The notes beneath the pieces are model-generated. The model was not told where the DNA came from. It saw only the letters and a program-made list of their open reading frames with translations, and did not search any database. This document shows positions 9,287 to 15,795 of a stretch of DNA of 34,357 bases, piece by piece (position 1 is the first letter of the stretch; each line of letters starts with the position of its first letter). The position numbers were made by a program, and so were the translations under genes. The stretch is from Pseudomonas akapageensis. Lineage in GTDB: Bacteria > Pseudomonadota > Gammaproteobacteria > Pseudomonadales > Pseudomonadaceae. The stretch lies in assembly GCF_011355085.1 (NCBI RefSeq), contig NZ_VXCP01000001.1:1-34357 (forward strand), in the 5' to 3' direction.

Positions 9287-10435
9287 CTACGGGACACTCA
9301 CGTCCCACTCCTGATTCTCAGCACCGCAAGTACGCAACGTCGCTGCAGGCGATCCCGCACCTCCCGTCCTGGTTAAACATTTATCGCGATTACGTATTTT
9401 CAGTTTGCTACCGCTCATAAACTCCACAGTCAATGCTGGCCCCGCATCTGATGGCACGCCAACTTCAGCGAGTTCTGACATTTGGCTGCTGACCACCATT
9501 GGTAGGTTGTCCTGTTTGAGCCTGCCGTCACTCAATTTCCAAGAGGCCTTGCTACTGCTGCAGTTCACTGTACCTGAACGAGCCAAAACATACCGTGGCG
9601 ACAAGCCACTTTCAGAGATGAGACACGCATCGTCTTGTTTGATATTTACGCCTCGTGGACTTACGATTAGTGTGCAGGTTTGGTCCGCTGTGCATGTTGT
9701 TTGTGCAATCGATTCACAAGGTCCATATGTCCAGGCGCTGCTGGCACTGGGCAGGACTGATCCACCATTTGCTGTTGGAATGCCGTATGCTGCGACAGCC
9801 GTCGGTACTGCATCGCACGACTCATGCTGTTCATTGCCTTGCGCATAGTTTTCTACCCATTCCCCAAGCGAAACGAGTCCTCCATAGTTATCAGGCACAC
9901 GGATGGTTGCTATGGTAGTTTGTTGACCGGTGCGAGTGTCGATAATCGATCCTGTCCAAGCGGAGGGTGCAGTTCTGGCTACCTTCAATTTGTATAAAAC
10001 TCCTTCTTGCCAGGGATAGTTCATACCACACCCAACTCCGCTTCCTTCATGGCTAAAATGACCACAACTGCCACTGCCGTTTGTCCAGCTGGTTGCGCCC
10101 CAGATTGAGAACACCAATCCTTTCGCATCCCCATTCTGGCGCTGAAGTCCGATATAACCTCCGTCCGGTCCAAATTGAAATTGGTGAGCCCAGTACGTTC
10201 TACCGTTATATCCGGGGTCTTTCGTTACCGTTATTTGAAACTCCATGTCGGAATATCCACCCGGAACAGATGGAAAGTTTCTTGCGATACTGGCCATGCC
10301 TCCTGCTATAACTGCGAACGCAGATTGTGCGGATAACGTTGTCAAAATCGTAAACACTAGGAAAATAAGTTTTTTTAATGAAAGCGTAAGTGTAGTGCGG
10401 GTTTGTGGCTTTGATTGTCGAGCGCTGGCTTCCAT
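9287..10435 (-). CDS. Secreted DUF3472-like protein with C-terminal ricin-type lectin domain
   Basis: The 382-residue protein has a long positively charged N-terminus and a signal sequence (KKLIFLVFTILTTLSAQSAFA, residues 21-41). Residues about 45-215 resemble DUF3472 (WAHQFQFGPDGGYIGLQ, LVFSIWGATSW), a sandwich-like carbohydrate-associated domain. From about 243 onward there are CLISESG, CLTRTG and the closing AENQEWDV, the repeat pattern of a beta-trefoil (ricin B, QxW) carbohydrate-binding domain. Eight or more cysteines after the signal fit a disulfide-bonded exported protein. Base composition is visibly AT-richer than the neighbouring core genes, which suggests transfer. The substrate is unknown. 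Confidence 0.7.
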   Translation of the reverse strand: MEASARQSKPQTRTTLTLSLKKLIFLVFTILTTLSAQSAFAVIAGGMASIARNFPSVPGGYSDMEFQITVTKDPGYNGRTYWAHQFQFGPDGGYIGLQRQNGDAKGLVFSIWGATSWTNGSGSCGHFSHEGSGVGCGMNYPWQEGVLYKLKVARTAPSAWTGSIIDTRTGQQTTIATIRVPDNYGGLVSLGEWVENYAQGNEQHESCDAVPTAVAAYGIPTANGGSVLPSASSAWTYGPCESIAQTTCTADQTCTLIVSPRGVNIKQDDACLISESGLSPRYVLARSGTVNCSSSKASWKLSDGRLKQDNLPMVVSSQMSELAEVGVPSDAGPALTVEFMSGSKLKIRNRDKCLTRTGGAGSPAATLRTCGAENQEWDVSVP

Positions 10436-10583
10436 TTTGAGATCCGTCCCGAGTTAAGGTTTTGTACTGTTCAGTTGGGATACTGCTCGTGGACACTAAC
10501 GCGTGATGTGTTAAGTAAGTAACTAGCAAAGTTGATAGGTATACAACGGACAGGTACTGTGATTGCGTTGGGGACTAAGGAAC
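10436..10583. other. AT-richer upstream region of the lectin gene, no gene seen
   Basis: This stretch carries the promoter region of the leftward lectin gene. A GGGACGG about 12 bases before the ATG is the only ribosome-binding-like sequence. No open frame with protein character, RNA gene or repeat was recognised. Its composition matches the lectin gene rather than the cob or urt genes. Confidence 0.4.
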
Positions 10584-10686
10584 GGAACCGGGTACGCTGG
10601 AGCGCCAGACTGTAGCCATTGCTGACCAGCCAGCTCGTACAGAAGCTGGCTGATCAGGGAACGACAGTCTGGCTAACCCAGGTTCC
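10584..10686. repeat. 103-base nested inverted repeat (three stacked stems)
   Basis: Three inverted repeats are nested. GGAACCGGGT (10584-10593) pairs with ACCCAGGTTCC (10676-10686). GCCAGACTGT (10604-10613) pairs perfectly with ACAGTCTGGC (10664-10673). CTGACCAGCCAGCT (10622-10635) pairs with AGCTGGCTGATCAG with one mismatch. The whole ends one base before the stop codon of the leftward small gene at 10688, so it would form the 3' end of that transcript. It could be a terminator or stabilising stem, a REPIN of a different family, or a small RNA. Confidence 0.75.
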
Positions 10687-10687
10687 T

Positions 10688-10975
10688 TCAGTCGTTGGCT
10701 TCAATACCAGCGATGGACGCTTCCACCAGCGCCTTCGCGACGTCGAGCTGATGCATGACCGACCGTGCCAACGACTGCAATTCAGGCGGGCAGTTATTCG
10801 CAACCTCGACGGCGGTCGCGGTGGCGCTGCCCAGGTGATCGCAGGCGTGGACCAAGGCCTCTTCGAGTGGGATGTTTTCGCGGATACTGAAGAGCAAGTT
10901 GCTGCCTGGGCAATGACCGAAGGTCAGCGCTCGGGTGACAGGGTTTTGGGGTGGGTTGGGTGATGGTTTGATCAT
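10688..10975 (-). CDS. Small DUF3077/DUF6124-like protein, copy 1
   Basis: The start is ATG at 10975-10973 (MIKPSPNPPQNPVTRALTFG), chosen for the AGGAG 8 bases upstream; this gives 95 residues. It resembles the small Pseudomonas-specific DUF3077/DUF6124 families: a disordered proline-rich N-terminus, a strand-like LLFSIRENIPLEEAL, and two predicted helices (HACDHLGSATATAVEVANN and ELQSLARSVMHQLDVAKALV). The function is unknown. The second copy at 11466-11753 is nearly identical through the middle; only the first residues and the last few (IAGIEAND against IAGIEVKA) differ clearly. It is preceded by a long conserved leader and followed by a nested hairpin. Confidence 0.7.
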   Translation of the reverse strand: MIKPSPNPPQNPVTRALTFGHCPGSNLLFSIRENIPLEEALVHACDHLGSATATAVEVANNCPPELQSLARSVMHQLDVAKALVEASIAGIEAND

Positions 10976-11273
10976 GGTGCGACTCCTGACATTGATGGAA
11001 GACGCCACAAACCGCGACTAAACGATGGGTGGCGGCTGTACGCGGGTTAGTCGACCGGGAAGTCAGGCACCCGGCGCACCCGAAGGTGCCCCACGCACAG
11101 CCACCATAAAACGCTCATTACAGGCATGAAAATCACCGGCAATGGTTATGGAGGCGCTGTGCGCCTGACTTCGATTTCGGGCGACTAAACCCGATCGTTG
11201 AATTTGCAACGACCGGCCAAGACTAGCCACCCGAAAAGACAGGCACAACACCGCTCAAGGCGGGCGGATTATG
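10976..11273 (-). promoter_or_regulatory. Structured 5' leader with two mutually exclusive folds, copy 1
   Basis: Reading on the minus strand, the leader contains in order: a hairpin with CAAATT loop (about 11196-11217); motif 1 UUUAGUCG (11189-11182) in the loop of a CGGG/CCCG stem; GAAGUCAGG (11172-11164); a GGCGC/GCGCC hairpin; a GCACC-UUCG-GGUGC hairpin; CCUGACUUC (11067-11059); motif 2 CGACUAA (11053-11047); motif 3 UUUAGUCG (11022-11015); and the Shine-Dalgarno GUCAGGAG (10990-10983). The central CCUGAC...CGACUAA can pair with the upstream pair of segments or with motif 3 plus the Shine-Dalgarno. Both sets are properly nested but exclude each other. The second leader (11754-12054) keeps every pairing. 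Base pairing is read by eye; regulation is inferred. Confidence 0.65.
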
Positions 11274-11287
11274 CTTGGGAAATGCCG
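11266..11287 (-). promoter_or_regulatory. Candidate promoter of leader copy 1
   Basis: A 22-base block is identical in front of both leaders (here and at 12047-12068). On the minus strand it contains CATTTCCCAAGCATAATCC, whose CATAAT (11273-11268) is a good -10 element. A TTTTGT lies 17 bases upstream as a weak -35. Its perfect conservation, while surrounding bases differ, supports a promoter or operator role. Confidence 0.5.
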
Positions 11288-11340
11288 CTCACAAAATAGC
11301 GAATTCACCCACAGAATCATCTCGACAAACAATCCCCGGC

Positions 11341-11445
11341 CTGTAGCCGCTGCCGTAGGCTGCGCTGGGACCGGTAGGTCCCCCGGCGATTTCGAGATCG
11401 TGCGCCTGCTTTGCAGGCGAGCGCAGCCTGCGGCAGCGGCTACAG
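11341..11445. repeat. REPIN, family A, copy 1
   Basis: The 26-base arms 11341-11366 (CTGTAGCCGCTGCCGTAGGC...) and 11420-11445 are inverted with one mismatch. Inner short stems lie around GGACCGGTAGGTCC and GCCTGCTTTGCAGGC. It begins about 20 bases beyond the stop of the leftward gene at 11466 and so would lie at the end of that transcript. Four more copies lie at 14050, 15675, 22603 and 27740. Confidence 0.9.
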
Positions 11446-11465
11446 CGGGCCAATTCAGCCTATTC

Positions 11466-11753
11466 TCAGGCCTTGACTTCAATGCCAGCGATGGACGCCT
11501 CCACCAGCGCCTTGGCGACATCGAGCTGATGCATGACCGAGCGCGCCAGCGACTGCAGTTCCGGCGGGCAGTTATTCGCGACCTCGACGGCGGTCGCGGT
11601 GGCGCAGCCCAAGTGATCACAGGCGTGGACCAAGGCCTCTTCGAGTGGGATGTTTTCGCGGATACTGAAGAGCAAGTTGCTGCCTGGGCAATGACCGAAG
11701 GTCAGCGCTCGGGTGACAGGGTTTTGGGGCGGGTTGGGTGATGGTTTGACCAT
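11466..11753 (-). CDS. Small DUF3077/DUF6124-like protein, copy 2
   Basis: This is the tandem duplicate of the gene at 10688-10975, also 95 residues, with the same AGGAG placed 8 bases before ATG at 11753-11751 (MVKPSPNPPQNP). The central and C-terminal helical region is almost unchanged, while the leader has diverged more, which suggests selection on the protein. The end differs (IAGIEVKA). Like copy 1 it sits behind a long structured leader and before an inverted repeat, here a REPIN. No function is known for the family. A single promoter-leader-gene unit of about 600 bases appears to have been duplicated. Confidence 0.7.
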   Translation of the reverse strand: MVKPSPNPPQNPVTRALTFGHCPGSNLLFSIRENIPLEEALVHACDHLGCATATAVEVANNCPPELQSLARSVMHQLDVAKALVEASIAGIEVKA

Positions 11754-12054
11754 GGTGCGACTCCTGACGTTAAGTGAAACCGCCACGGCTCGCTGCTAAA
11801 CGAAGAGGTGGCAGCTGTACGCGGGTTAGCAGACCGGGACGTCAGGTACCCGGCGCACCCGAAGGTGCCCCACGCACAACTGCCATAGAGCATCATTGCG
11901 AGCATGAAACAAGCACCTGCAATGGGCTTTGGAGGCACTCTGCGCCTGACGTATTAATCGGACTGCTAAATCCGGCCGTTGAATTTGCAACGACCGGGCA
12001 AGACTAGCCACCCAAAAAGACAGGCACAACAGCGCTCAAGGCGTGGGGATTATG
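11754..12054 (-). promoter_or_regulatory. Structured 5' leader with two mutually exclusive folds, copy 2
   Basis: This has the same order of elements as the leader at 10976-11273. Motif 1 is UUUAGCAG (11970-11963), motif 2 CUGCUAA (11832-11826) and motif 3 UUUAGCAG (11800-11793). All three carry the same two-base change relative to copy 1, so complementarity is kept. The inner arms are ACGUCAGG (11952-11945) and CCUGACGU (11846-11839), and the region before the start codon reads ACGUCAGGAG (11770-11761). The anti-Shine-Dalgarno pairing is therefore 8 bases here. The UUCG hairpin block is identical in both copies. Other stems (GGCAGUUGU with ACAGCUGCC; CGGA with UCCG) also change in a compensating way. 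Confidence 0.65.
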
Positions 12055-12068
12055 CTTGGGAAATGCCG
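12047..12068 (-). promoter_or_regulatory. Candidate promoter of leader copy 2
   Basis: The same 22-base block as at 11266-11287, with -10-like CATAAT at 12054-12049 on the minus strand and TTTCGT 17 bases before it. Conservation between the copies is the main evidence. Confidence 0.5.
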
Positions 12069-12137
12069 TCTACGAAATAACGAAACCACCTACAAACCAG
12101 CCGTCGCCGCTGACCGCCAACCAAAAAACCACCAAAA

Positions 12138-12230
12138 AGTGCAAATATTTTAGCTATTCAAGGAAAACAATTACGCAATACTTGCACTCAAAACTCTAAG
12201 CCGTACACGCCCACATGAGTGCTAATATTC
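12138..12230. promoter_or_regulatory. Candidate HipB operator sites upstream of hipBA
   Basis: An AT-rich region before hipB carries AGTGCAAATATTT (12138-12150), the inverted half TTGCACT (12182-12188), and a near-repeat of the first, AGTGCTAATATTC (12218-12230). Antitoxins of the HipB family repress their own operon by binding repeated inverted sites upstream, so these are reasonable candidates. No promoter hexamers were assigned with confidence. Confidence 0.4.
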
Positions 12231-12268
12231 TTTCACTATCCCAACATCCATTCCAAAATAATTGCATC

Positions 12269-12748
12269 ATGGCCAAGAAAACCGCCCCACTATTGCCTTC
12301 TACCAGCGCATTGCTCAGCGAATTCGGAGAGCGGCTACGTCTTGCCCGCTTACGTCGCAAGCTGACGGCCAAGCAGGTAGCCGAGCGCTCAGGCATGTCG
12401 CAAATGACCTTGCGCGCACTAGAGCGCGGTGGTGCAGGCGTCACCATCGGCGCCTACCTGTCGGTGATGCAGGTGCTGGGCCTTGAGAAAGACATCGCTC
12501 ACCTAGCCGGGACGGACGAAGTCGGCAGGCATTTGCAAGATGTGGCCATGGTGAAAGGGAAATCACTCAAAAAGCCGGGTGCGACACCTTCCAACCTGGC
12601 CATAAGCTCCGCACCTTCCCGCCGCAAACAAACACCCGCCACTCCACAGGCCGCCGAAGATGAGGGCTTGTACTCCATCAGCTCCGAAGACCTTTCAGCG
12701 TTGATCGTGCAACCGCGAAAAGCATCACCGGAGGATGCTGGCCAATGA
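12269..12748 (+). CDS. hipB: HipB-like antitoxin, XRE-family helix-turn-helix regulator
   Basis: I start it at ATG 12269 ([20 protein letters not shown]), giving 159 residues; an ATG at 12215 would add 18 residues unlike the family. Residues about 17-72 form an XRE helix-turn-helix ([40 protein letters not shown]). The C-terminal half is long, basic and serine/proline-rich, then acidic ([17 protein letters not shown]), longer than E. coli HipB. Its last four bases overlap the hipA start (ATGA). It probably neutralises HipA and represses the operon. No strong ribosome binding site is seen. Confidence 0.88.
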   Translation: MAKKTAPLLPSTSALLSEFGERLRLARLRRKLTAKQVAERSGMSQMTLRALERGGAGVTIGAYLSVMQVLGLEKDIAHLAGTDEVGRHLQDVAMVKGKSLKKPGATPSNLAISSAPSRRKQTPATPQAAEDEGLYSISSEDLSALIVQPRKASPEDAGQ

Positions 12749-14019
12749 GCTTGCCCATCGCCGTTTATGCCGACTGGGAAGGCCTCGACGCACCACTGCG
12801 ACTTGGCCTGCTCCATGCCCGTAAAAGCGGGAGCGCCGAGCTGTTCGAGTTCGAATATGACCCGGCTGCATTGCGAAACCCGATTTTGCTCGGTATTCAG
12901 CTGGACCCGCGTATTGGCCTGTTCGAAGGCCATCAATATCCGGAGCAAGGCCGCGAAACCTTCGGCGTGTTTGCAGACGCCTGCCCAGATCGCTGGGGCA
13001 GAATGCTCATGAAACGCCGCCTGGAGCGCGAGAAGCGAGCGGGGACTGTTGAACCCAATGCTCGCTTGTACGAATCGGAATATCTACTGGGCGTACATGA
13101 TACCTATCGCGTGGGCGCCTTACGATTTCGCCTCAATGACAGCGGGCCATTCCTCGATGACCGTGAAGGCATGGCCGCGCCTCCCCTGATTCAGCTTCGA
13201 GAGCTGGAGGCTGCCAGTCTTGCCCTGGAACGAGACACCGACAACACCTCGGCCCAAGGTGACACCTGGCTACGCATGTTGATTGCTCCAGGTGGCTCCC
13301 TTGGCGGTGCCAGACCCAAAGCCAGCGTCGTCGATAACCAGGGCCACTTGTGGATCGCCAAGTTTCCCAGCGTGCGTGATGAGTACGATGTCGGCGCCTG
13401 GGAGCTGGTGGTCAACGCCTTGGCCAAGGCATGCGGACTCAGCGTTGCCAAAGGCGAAGCAGCCAGGTACGCGAATGAACACCACTGCTTCCGGGTCAAG
13501 CGCTTTGACCGCACCGAGACAGGTCGCAGGCTGCACTTCGCCTCCGCTATGACCCTTACTGGCCATGTAGACGGCGACGATGCATCAACCGGTATCAGTT
13601 ATCTTGAACTGGCGCAGGTCCTCATCAACCATGGCGCGCAGACCAATATTGACCTCCGGGAGCTCTGGTCGCGCATCGTCTTCAATCTGTTGGTTTCAAA
13701 CACCGATGATCACCTGCGCAATCATGGCTTCATCCTAGTACCCGGCAAAGGTTGGCGTCTTTCGCAGGCATACGACATGAACCCTGTGCCCGACGCTTAT
13801 GGTTTGAAGTTGAACATCAACGAAGCCGACAACTCGCTGGACATGGACCTTGTTCGCTCTGTTGCCAGATTCTTCCGAGTATCGAAAACGGATGCTGACG
13901 ACATCATCGAACGATTCCAGTCAATCGTCAGCCAATGGCCCACGCTCGCCAGTCGATTGAAACTGTCGTCTCGGGAACAAGAGCATATGGCGCCGGCGTT
14001 TCATCTCGCTAGTCAATAA
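12745..14019 (+). CDS. hipA: HipA-type serine/threonine kinase toxin
   Basis: The protein has 424 residues, full length for HipA kinases, which phosphorylate a host target (glutamyl-tRNA synthetase in E. coli) and cause growth arrest. The N-terminal subdomain has [14 protein letters not shown]. The kinase part shows the Ser-containing loop [15 protein letters not shown] (181-195), the ATP lysine in IAKFP (about 206), the catalytic [11 protein letters not shown] (319-329) and the metal-binding YDMNP (343-347). All key residues are present, so it should be active. It is translationally coupled to hipB. The target in this host is not predictable. Confidence 0.92.
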   Translation: MSLPIAVYADWEGLDAPLRLGLLHARKSGSAELFEFEYDPAALRNPILLGIQLDPRIGLFEGHQYPEQGRETFGVFADACPDRWGRMLMKRRLEREKRAGTVEPNARLYESEYLLGVHDTYRVGALRFRLNDSGPFLDDREGMAAPPLIQLRELEAASLALERDTDNTSAQGDTWLRMLIAPGGSLGGARPKASVVDNQGHLWIAKFPSVRDEYDVGAWELVVNALAKACGLSVAKGEAARYANEHHCFRVKRFDRTETGRRLHFASAMTLTGHVDGDDASTGISYLELAQVLINHGAQTNIDLRELWSRIVFNLLVSNTDDHLRNHGFILVPGKGWRLSQAYDMNPVPDAYGLKLNINEADNSLDMDLVRSVARFFRVSKTDADDIIERFQSIVSQWPTLASRLKLSSREQEHMAPAFHLASQ

Positions 14020-14049
14020 GAAACTCAAGCATGGGTTCACTGCAGCTCC

Positions 14050-14150
14050 GTAGCCGCTGCTGCAGGCTGCGCTGGGACCGGTAGGTCCCCCGGGGCTCTC
14101 GAGATCGTGCGCCTGCTTTGCAGCCGAGCGCAGCCTGCGGCAGCGGCTAC
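14050..14150. repeat. REPIN, family A, copy 2
   Basis: The 24-base arms 14050-14073 and 14127-14150 are inverted with one mismatch, with core TAGCCGCTGC...GCAGCGGCTA. It lies 30 bases after the hipA stop and separates the accessory region from the urea genes. Confidence 0.9.
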
Positions 14151-14183
14151 GTGAGTTGCGTCGCTACCTCACTCGAAAGCAAC

Positions 14184-14198
14184 GCACCAACGAGGCGC
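14184..14198 (+). promoter_or_regulatory. Candidate NtrC binding site upstream of urtA
   Basis: GCACC-AACGA-GGCGC matches the NtrC dyad pattern (GCACC, five bases, GGTGC) with one mismatch. It lies about 130 bases upstream of the start point expected from the sigma-54 element at 14297-14310, a normal enhancer distance. Further half sites are TGCACC (about 14206) and GGTGCA (about 14236). Confidence 0.45.
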
Positions 14199-14296
14199 GC
14201 TTGCCTGCACCTCACCCTTCGATCAGCCCTCCCGTGGTGCAGCGCCACGACCAAAATCCGCCCGAAAACGCCACTCCAGAGCCTCGCACGCATTCC

Positions 14297-14310
14297 GGCA
14301 CACCCCTTGC
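14297..14310 (+). promoter_or_regulatory. Candidate sigma-54 promoter of the urt operon
   Basis: CCGGCACACCCCTTGCTA has the invariant GG, ten bases, GC spacing of sigma-54 promoters and the usual GGCAC and TTGCT blocks. The predicted start is near 14322, about 50 bases before the urtA ATG. This fits nitrogen-limitation control of urea uptake through NtrC and RpoN, as known for urt genes in other bacteria. Confidence 0.65.
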
Positions 14311-14372
14311 TACAGCCCCCTTCAGAAGTCGCCCTCTGCCACAAAAAACTCAAAGTACATGGAGATCGCACA

Positions 14373-15638
14373 ATGAAGCGTCGTAGTTTGATCAAGGCTT
14401 TCACGCTGACGGCATCGATTGCCGCCATGGGCATGACCTGGACCATTCAGGCCGCCGAAACCATCAAGGTCGGCATCCTGCATTCGTTGTCCGGGACGAT
14501 GGCAATTTCGGAGACTTCGCTCAAGGACATGGCGTTGATGACCATCGACGAGATCAACGCCAAGGGCGGTGTGAACGGCAAGATGCTGGAGCCGGTGGTG
14601 GTGGACCCGGCTTCCAACTGGCCGCTGTTCGCCGAGAAGGGCCGTCAGTTGCTGACCCAGGACAAGGTCGCCGTGGTGTTCGGTTGCTGGACCTCGGTGT
14701 CGCGCAAGTCGGTGTTGCCGGTATTCGAGGAACTCAACGGCTTGCTGTTTTACCCAGTGCAGTACGAAGGCGAAGAGATGTCGCCGAACGTCTTCTACAC
14801 CGGTGCAGCGCCCAACCAGCAGGCCATCCCGGCGGTGGAGTACCTGATGAGCGAAGATGGCGGCAGCGCCAAGCGCTTTTTCCTGTTGGGCACCGACTAT
14901 GTCTACCCGCGCACCACCAACAAGATTCTGCGTTCGTTCCTGCATTCCAAGGGCGTGGCCGACAAGGATATCGAAGAGGTCTACACCCCGTTCGGCCACG
15001 CCGACTACCAGACCATCGTGGCGAACATCAAAAAGTTCTCGGCTGGCGGCAAGACAGCAGTGGTCTCCACGGTCAATGGCGACTCCAACGTGCCCTTCTA
15101 CAAGGAGCTGGCCAACCAGGGCCTAAAAGCCACCGACGTACCCGTGGTGGCGTTCTCGGTCGGCGAAGAAGAGCTGCGCGGCATCGACACCAAGCCGCTG
15201 GTGGGCAACCTGGCCGCCTGGAACTACTTCGAATCGGTGGAGAACCCAGTCAACCAGAAATTCGTCGCCGACTGGAAAGCCTACGCCAAGGCCAAAAACT
15301 TGCCGGGCGCCGACAAGGCCGTGACCAACGACCCGATGGAAGCCACCTATGTGGGCATCCATATGTGGGCGCAGGCGGTGGAGAAGGCCGGGACGACCGA
15401 TGTCGACAAGGTTCGTGCCGCACTGGCCGGGCAGACCTTCAAGGCGCCATCGGGTTTTACCCTGACCATGGATGAAAAGAATCATCACCTGCACAAGCCG
15501 GTGATGATTGGTGAGATTCAGGATGACGGGCAGTTCAACGTTGTGTGGCAGACCGCAGAGCCGATCAAGGCGCAGCCTTGGAGTCCGTTTATTCCGGGTA
15601 ACGACAAGAAGCCGGATTATGCGGTGAAGAGTAACTAA
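14373..15638 (+). CDS. urtA: Urea ABC transporter, periplasmic urea-binding protein
   Basis: UrtA captures urea in the periplasm for the UrtBCDE transporter. I start at ATG 14373 with GGAG about 9 bases upstream. An open frame extends back to 14118 but the extra part comes from the REPIN and leader. The 421-residue product has a signal peptide (MKRRSLIKAFTLTASIAAMG, cleavage near QAAE) and a branched-chain amino-acid-type binding fold (IKVGILHSLSGTMAISE, VVFGCWTSVSRKSVLPVFEE, LFYPVQYEGEE). It is the first gene of the operon, behind the sigma-54 promoter, and is followed by a REPIN before urtB. Confidence 0.96.
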   Translation: MKRRSLIKAFTLTASIAAMGMTWTIQAAETIKVGILHSLSGTMAISETSLKDMALMTIDEINAKGGVNGKMLEPVVVDPASNWPLFAEKGRQLLTQDKVAVVFGCWTSVSRKSVLPVFEELNGLLFYPVQYEGEEMSPNVFYTGAAPNQQAIPAVEYLMSEDGGSAKRFFLLGTDYVYPRTTNKILRSFLHSKGVADKDIEEVYTPFGHADYQTIVANIKKFSAGGKTAVVSTVNGDSNVPFYKELANQGLKATDVPVVAFSVGEEELRGIDTKPLVGNLAAWNYFESVENPVNQKFVADWKAYAKAKNLPGADKAVTNDPMEATYVGIHMWAQAVEKAGTTDVDKVRAALAGQTFKAPSGFTLTMDEKNHHLHKPVMIGEIQDDGQFNVVWQTAEPIKAQPWSPFIPGNDKKPDYAVKSN

Positions 15639-15674
15639 GGGCTTTGCGACGTTCGCAACGTTAACGACAATTTT

Positions 15675-15773
15675 GTAGCCGCTGCCGAAGGCTGCGCTGG
15701 GCCGCAAGGCCCCGGCGATCTTGAGATCGTGCGCCTGCCTTGCAGGCGAGCGCAGCCTGGCGGCAGCGGCTAC
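15675..15773. repeat. REPIN, family A, copy 3, between urtA and urtB
   Basis: The inverted arms 15675-15698 and 15749-15773 have one mismatch and one extra G in the right arm. It starts 37 bases after the urtA stop and ends 22 bases before the urtB start, inside the operon. In RNA it would protect the 3' end of a urtA-only message. Confidence 0.9.
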
Positions 15774-15795
15774 TATCTTGCGCCAGGCTACTGAT

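Noticed and set aside
7311..9308. Long minus-strand open frame of 665 codons opposite the copper and PepSY genes
   Set aside because: It is a shadow of high-GC coding sequence: low-complexity His/Gln/Gly-rich product, no domain pattern, and the plus-strand genes have clear motifs and ribosome binding sites.
11063..11251. 62-codon frame inside leader copy 1 (and a similar one at 11826-12029)
   Set aside because: The two putative proteins differ where the RNA stems compensate, and they end inside the UUCG hairpin block. The conservation fits RNA structure better than protein. A leader peptide is not fully excluded.
9287..14019. Prophage or defence island
   Set aside because: No integrase, structural phage genes, tRNA or direct att repeats were found; only lower GC, a toxin-antitoxin pair and duplicated small genes support foreign origin.
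14118..14372. 85-residue N-terminal extension of UrtA
   Set aside because: The extension is translated from the REPIN and the sigma-54 promoter region, and the later ATG has a ribosome binding site and begins a normal signal peptide.
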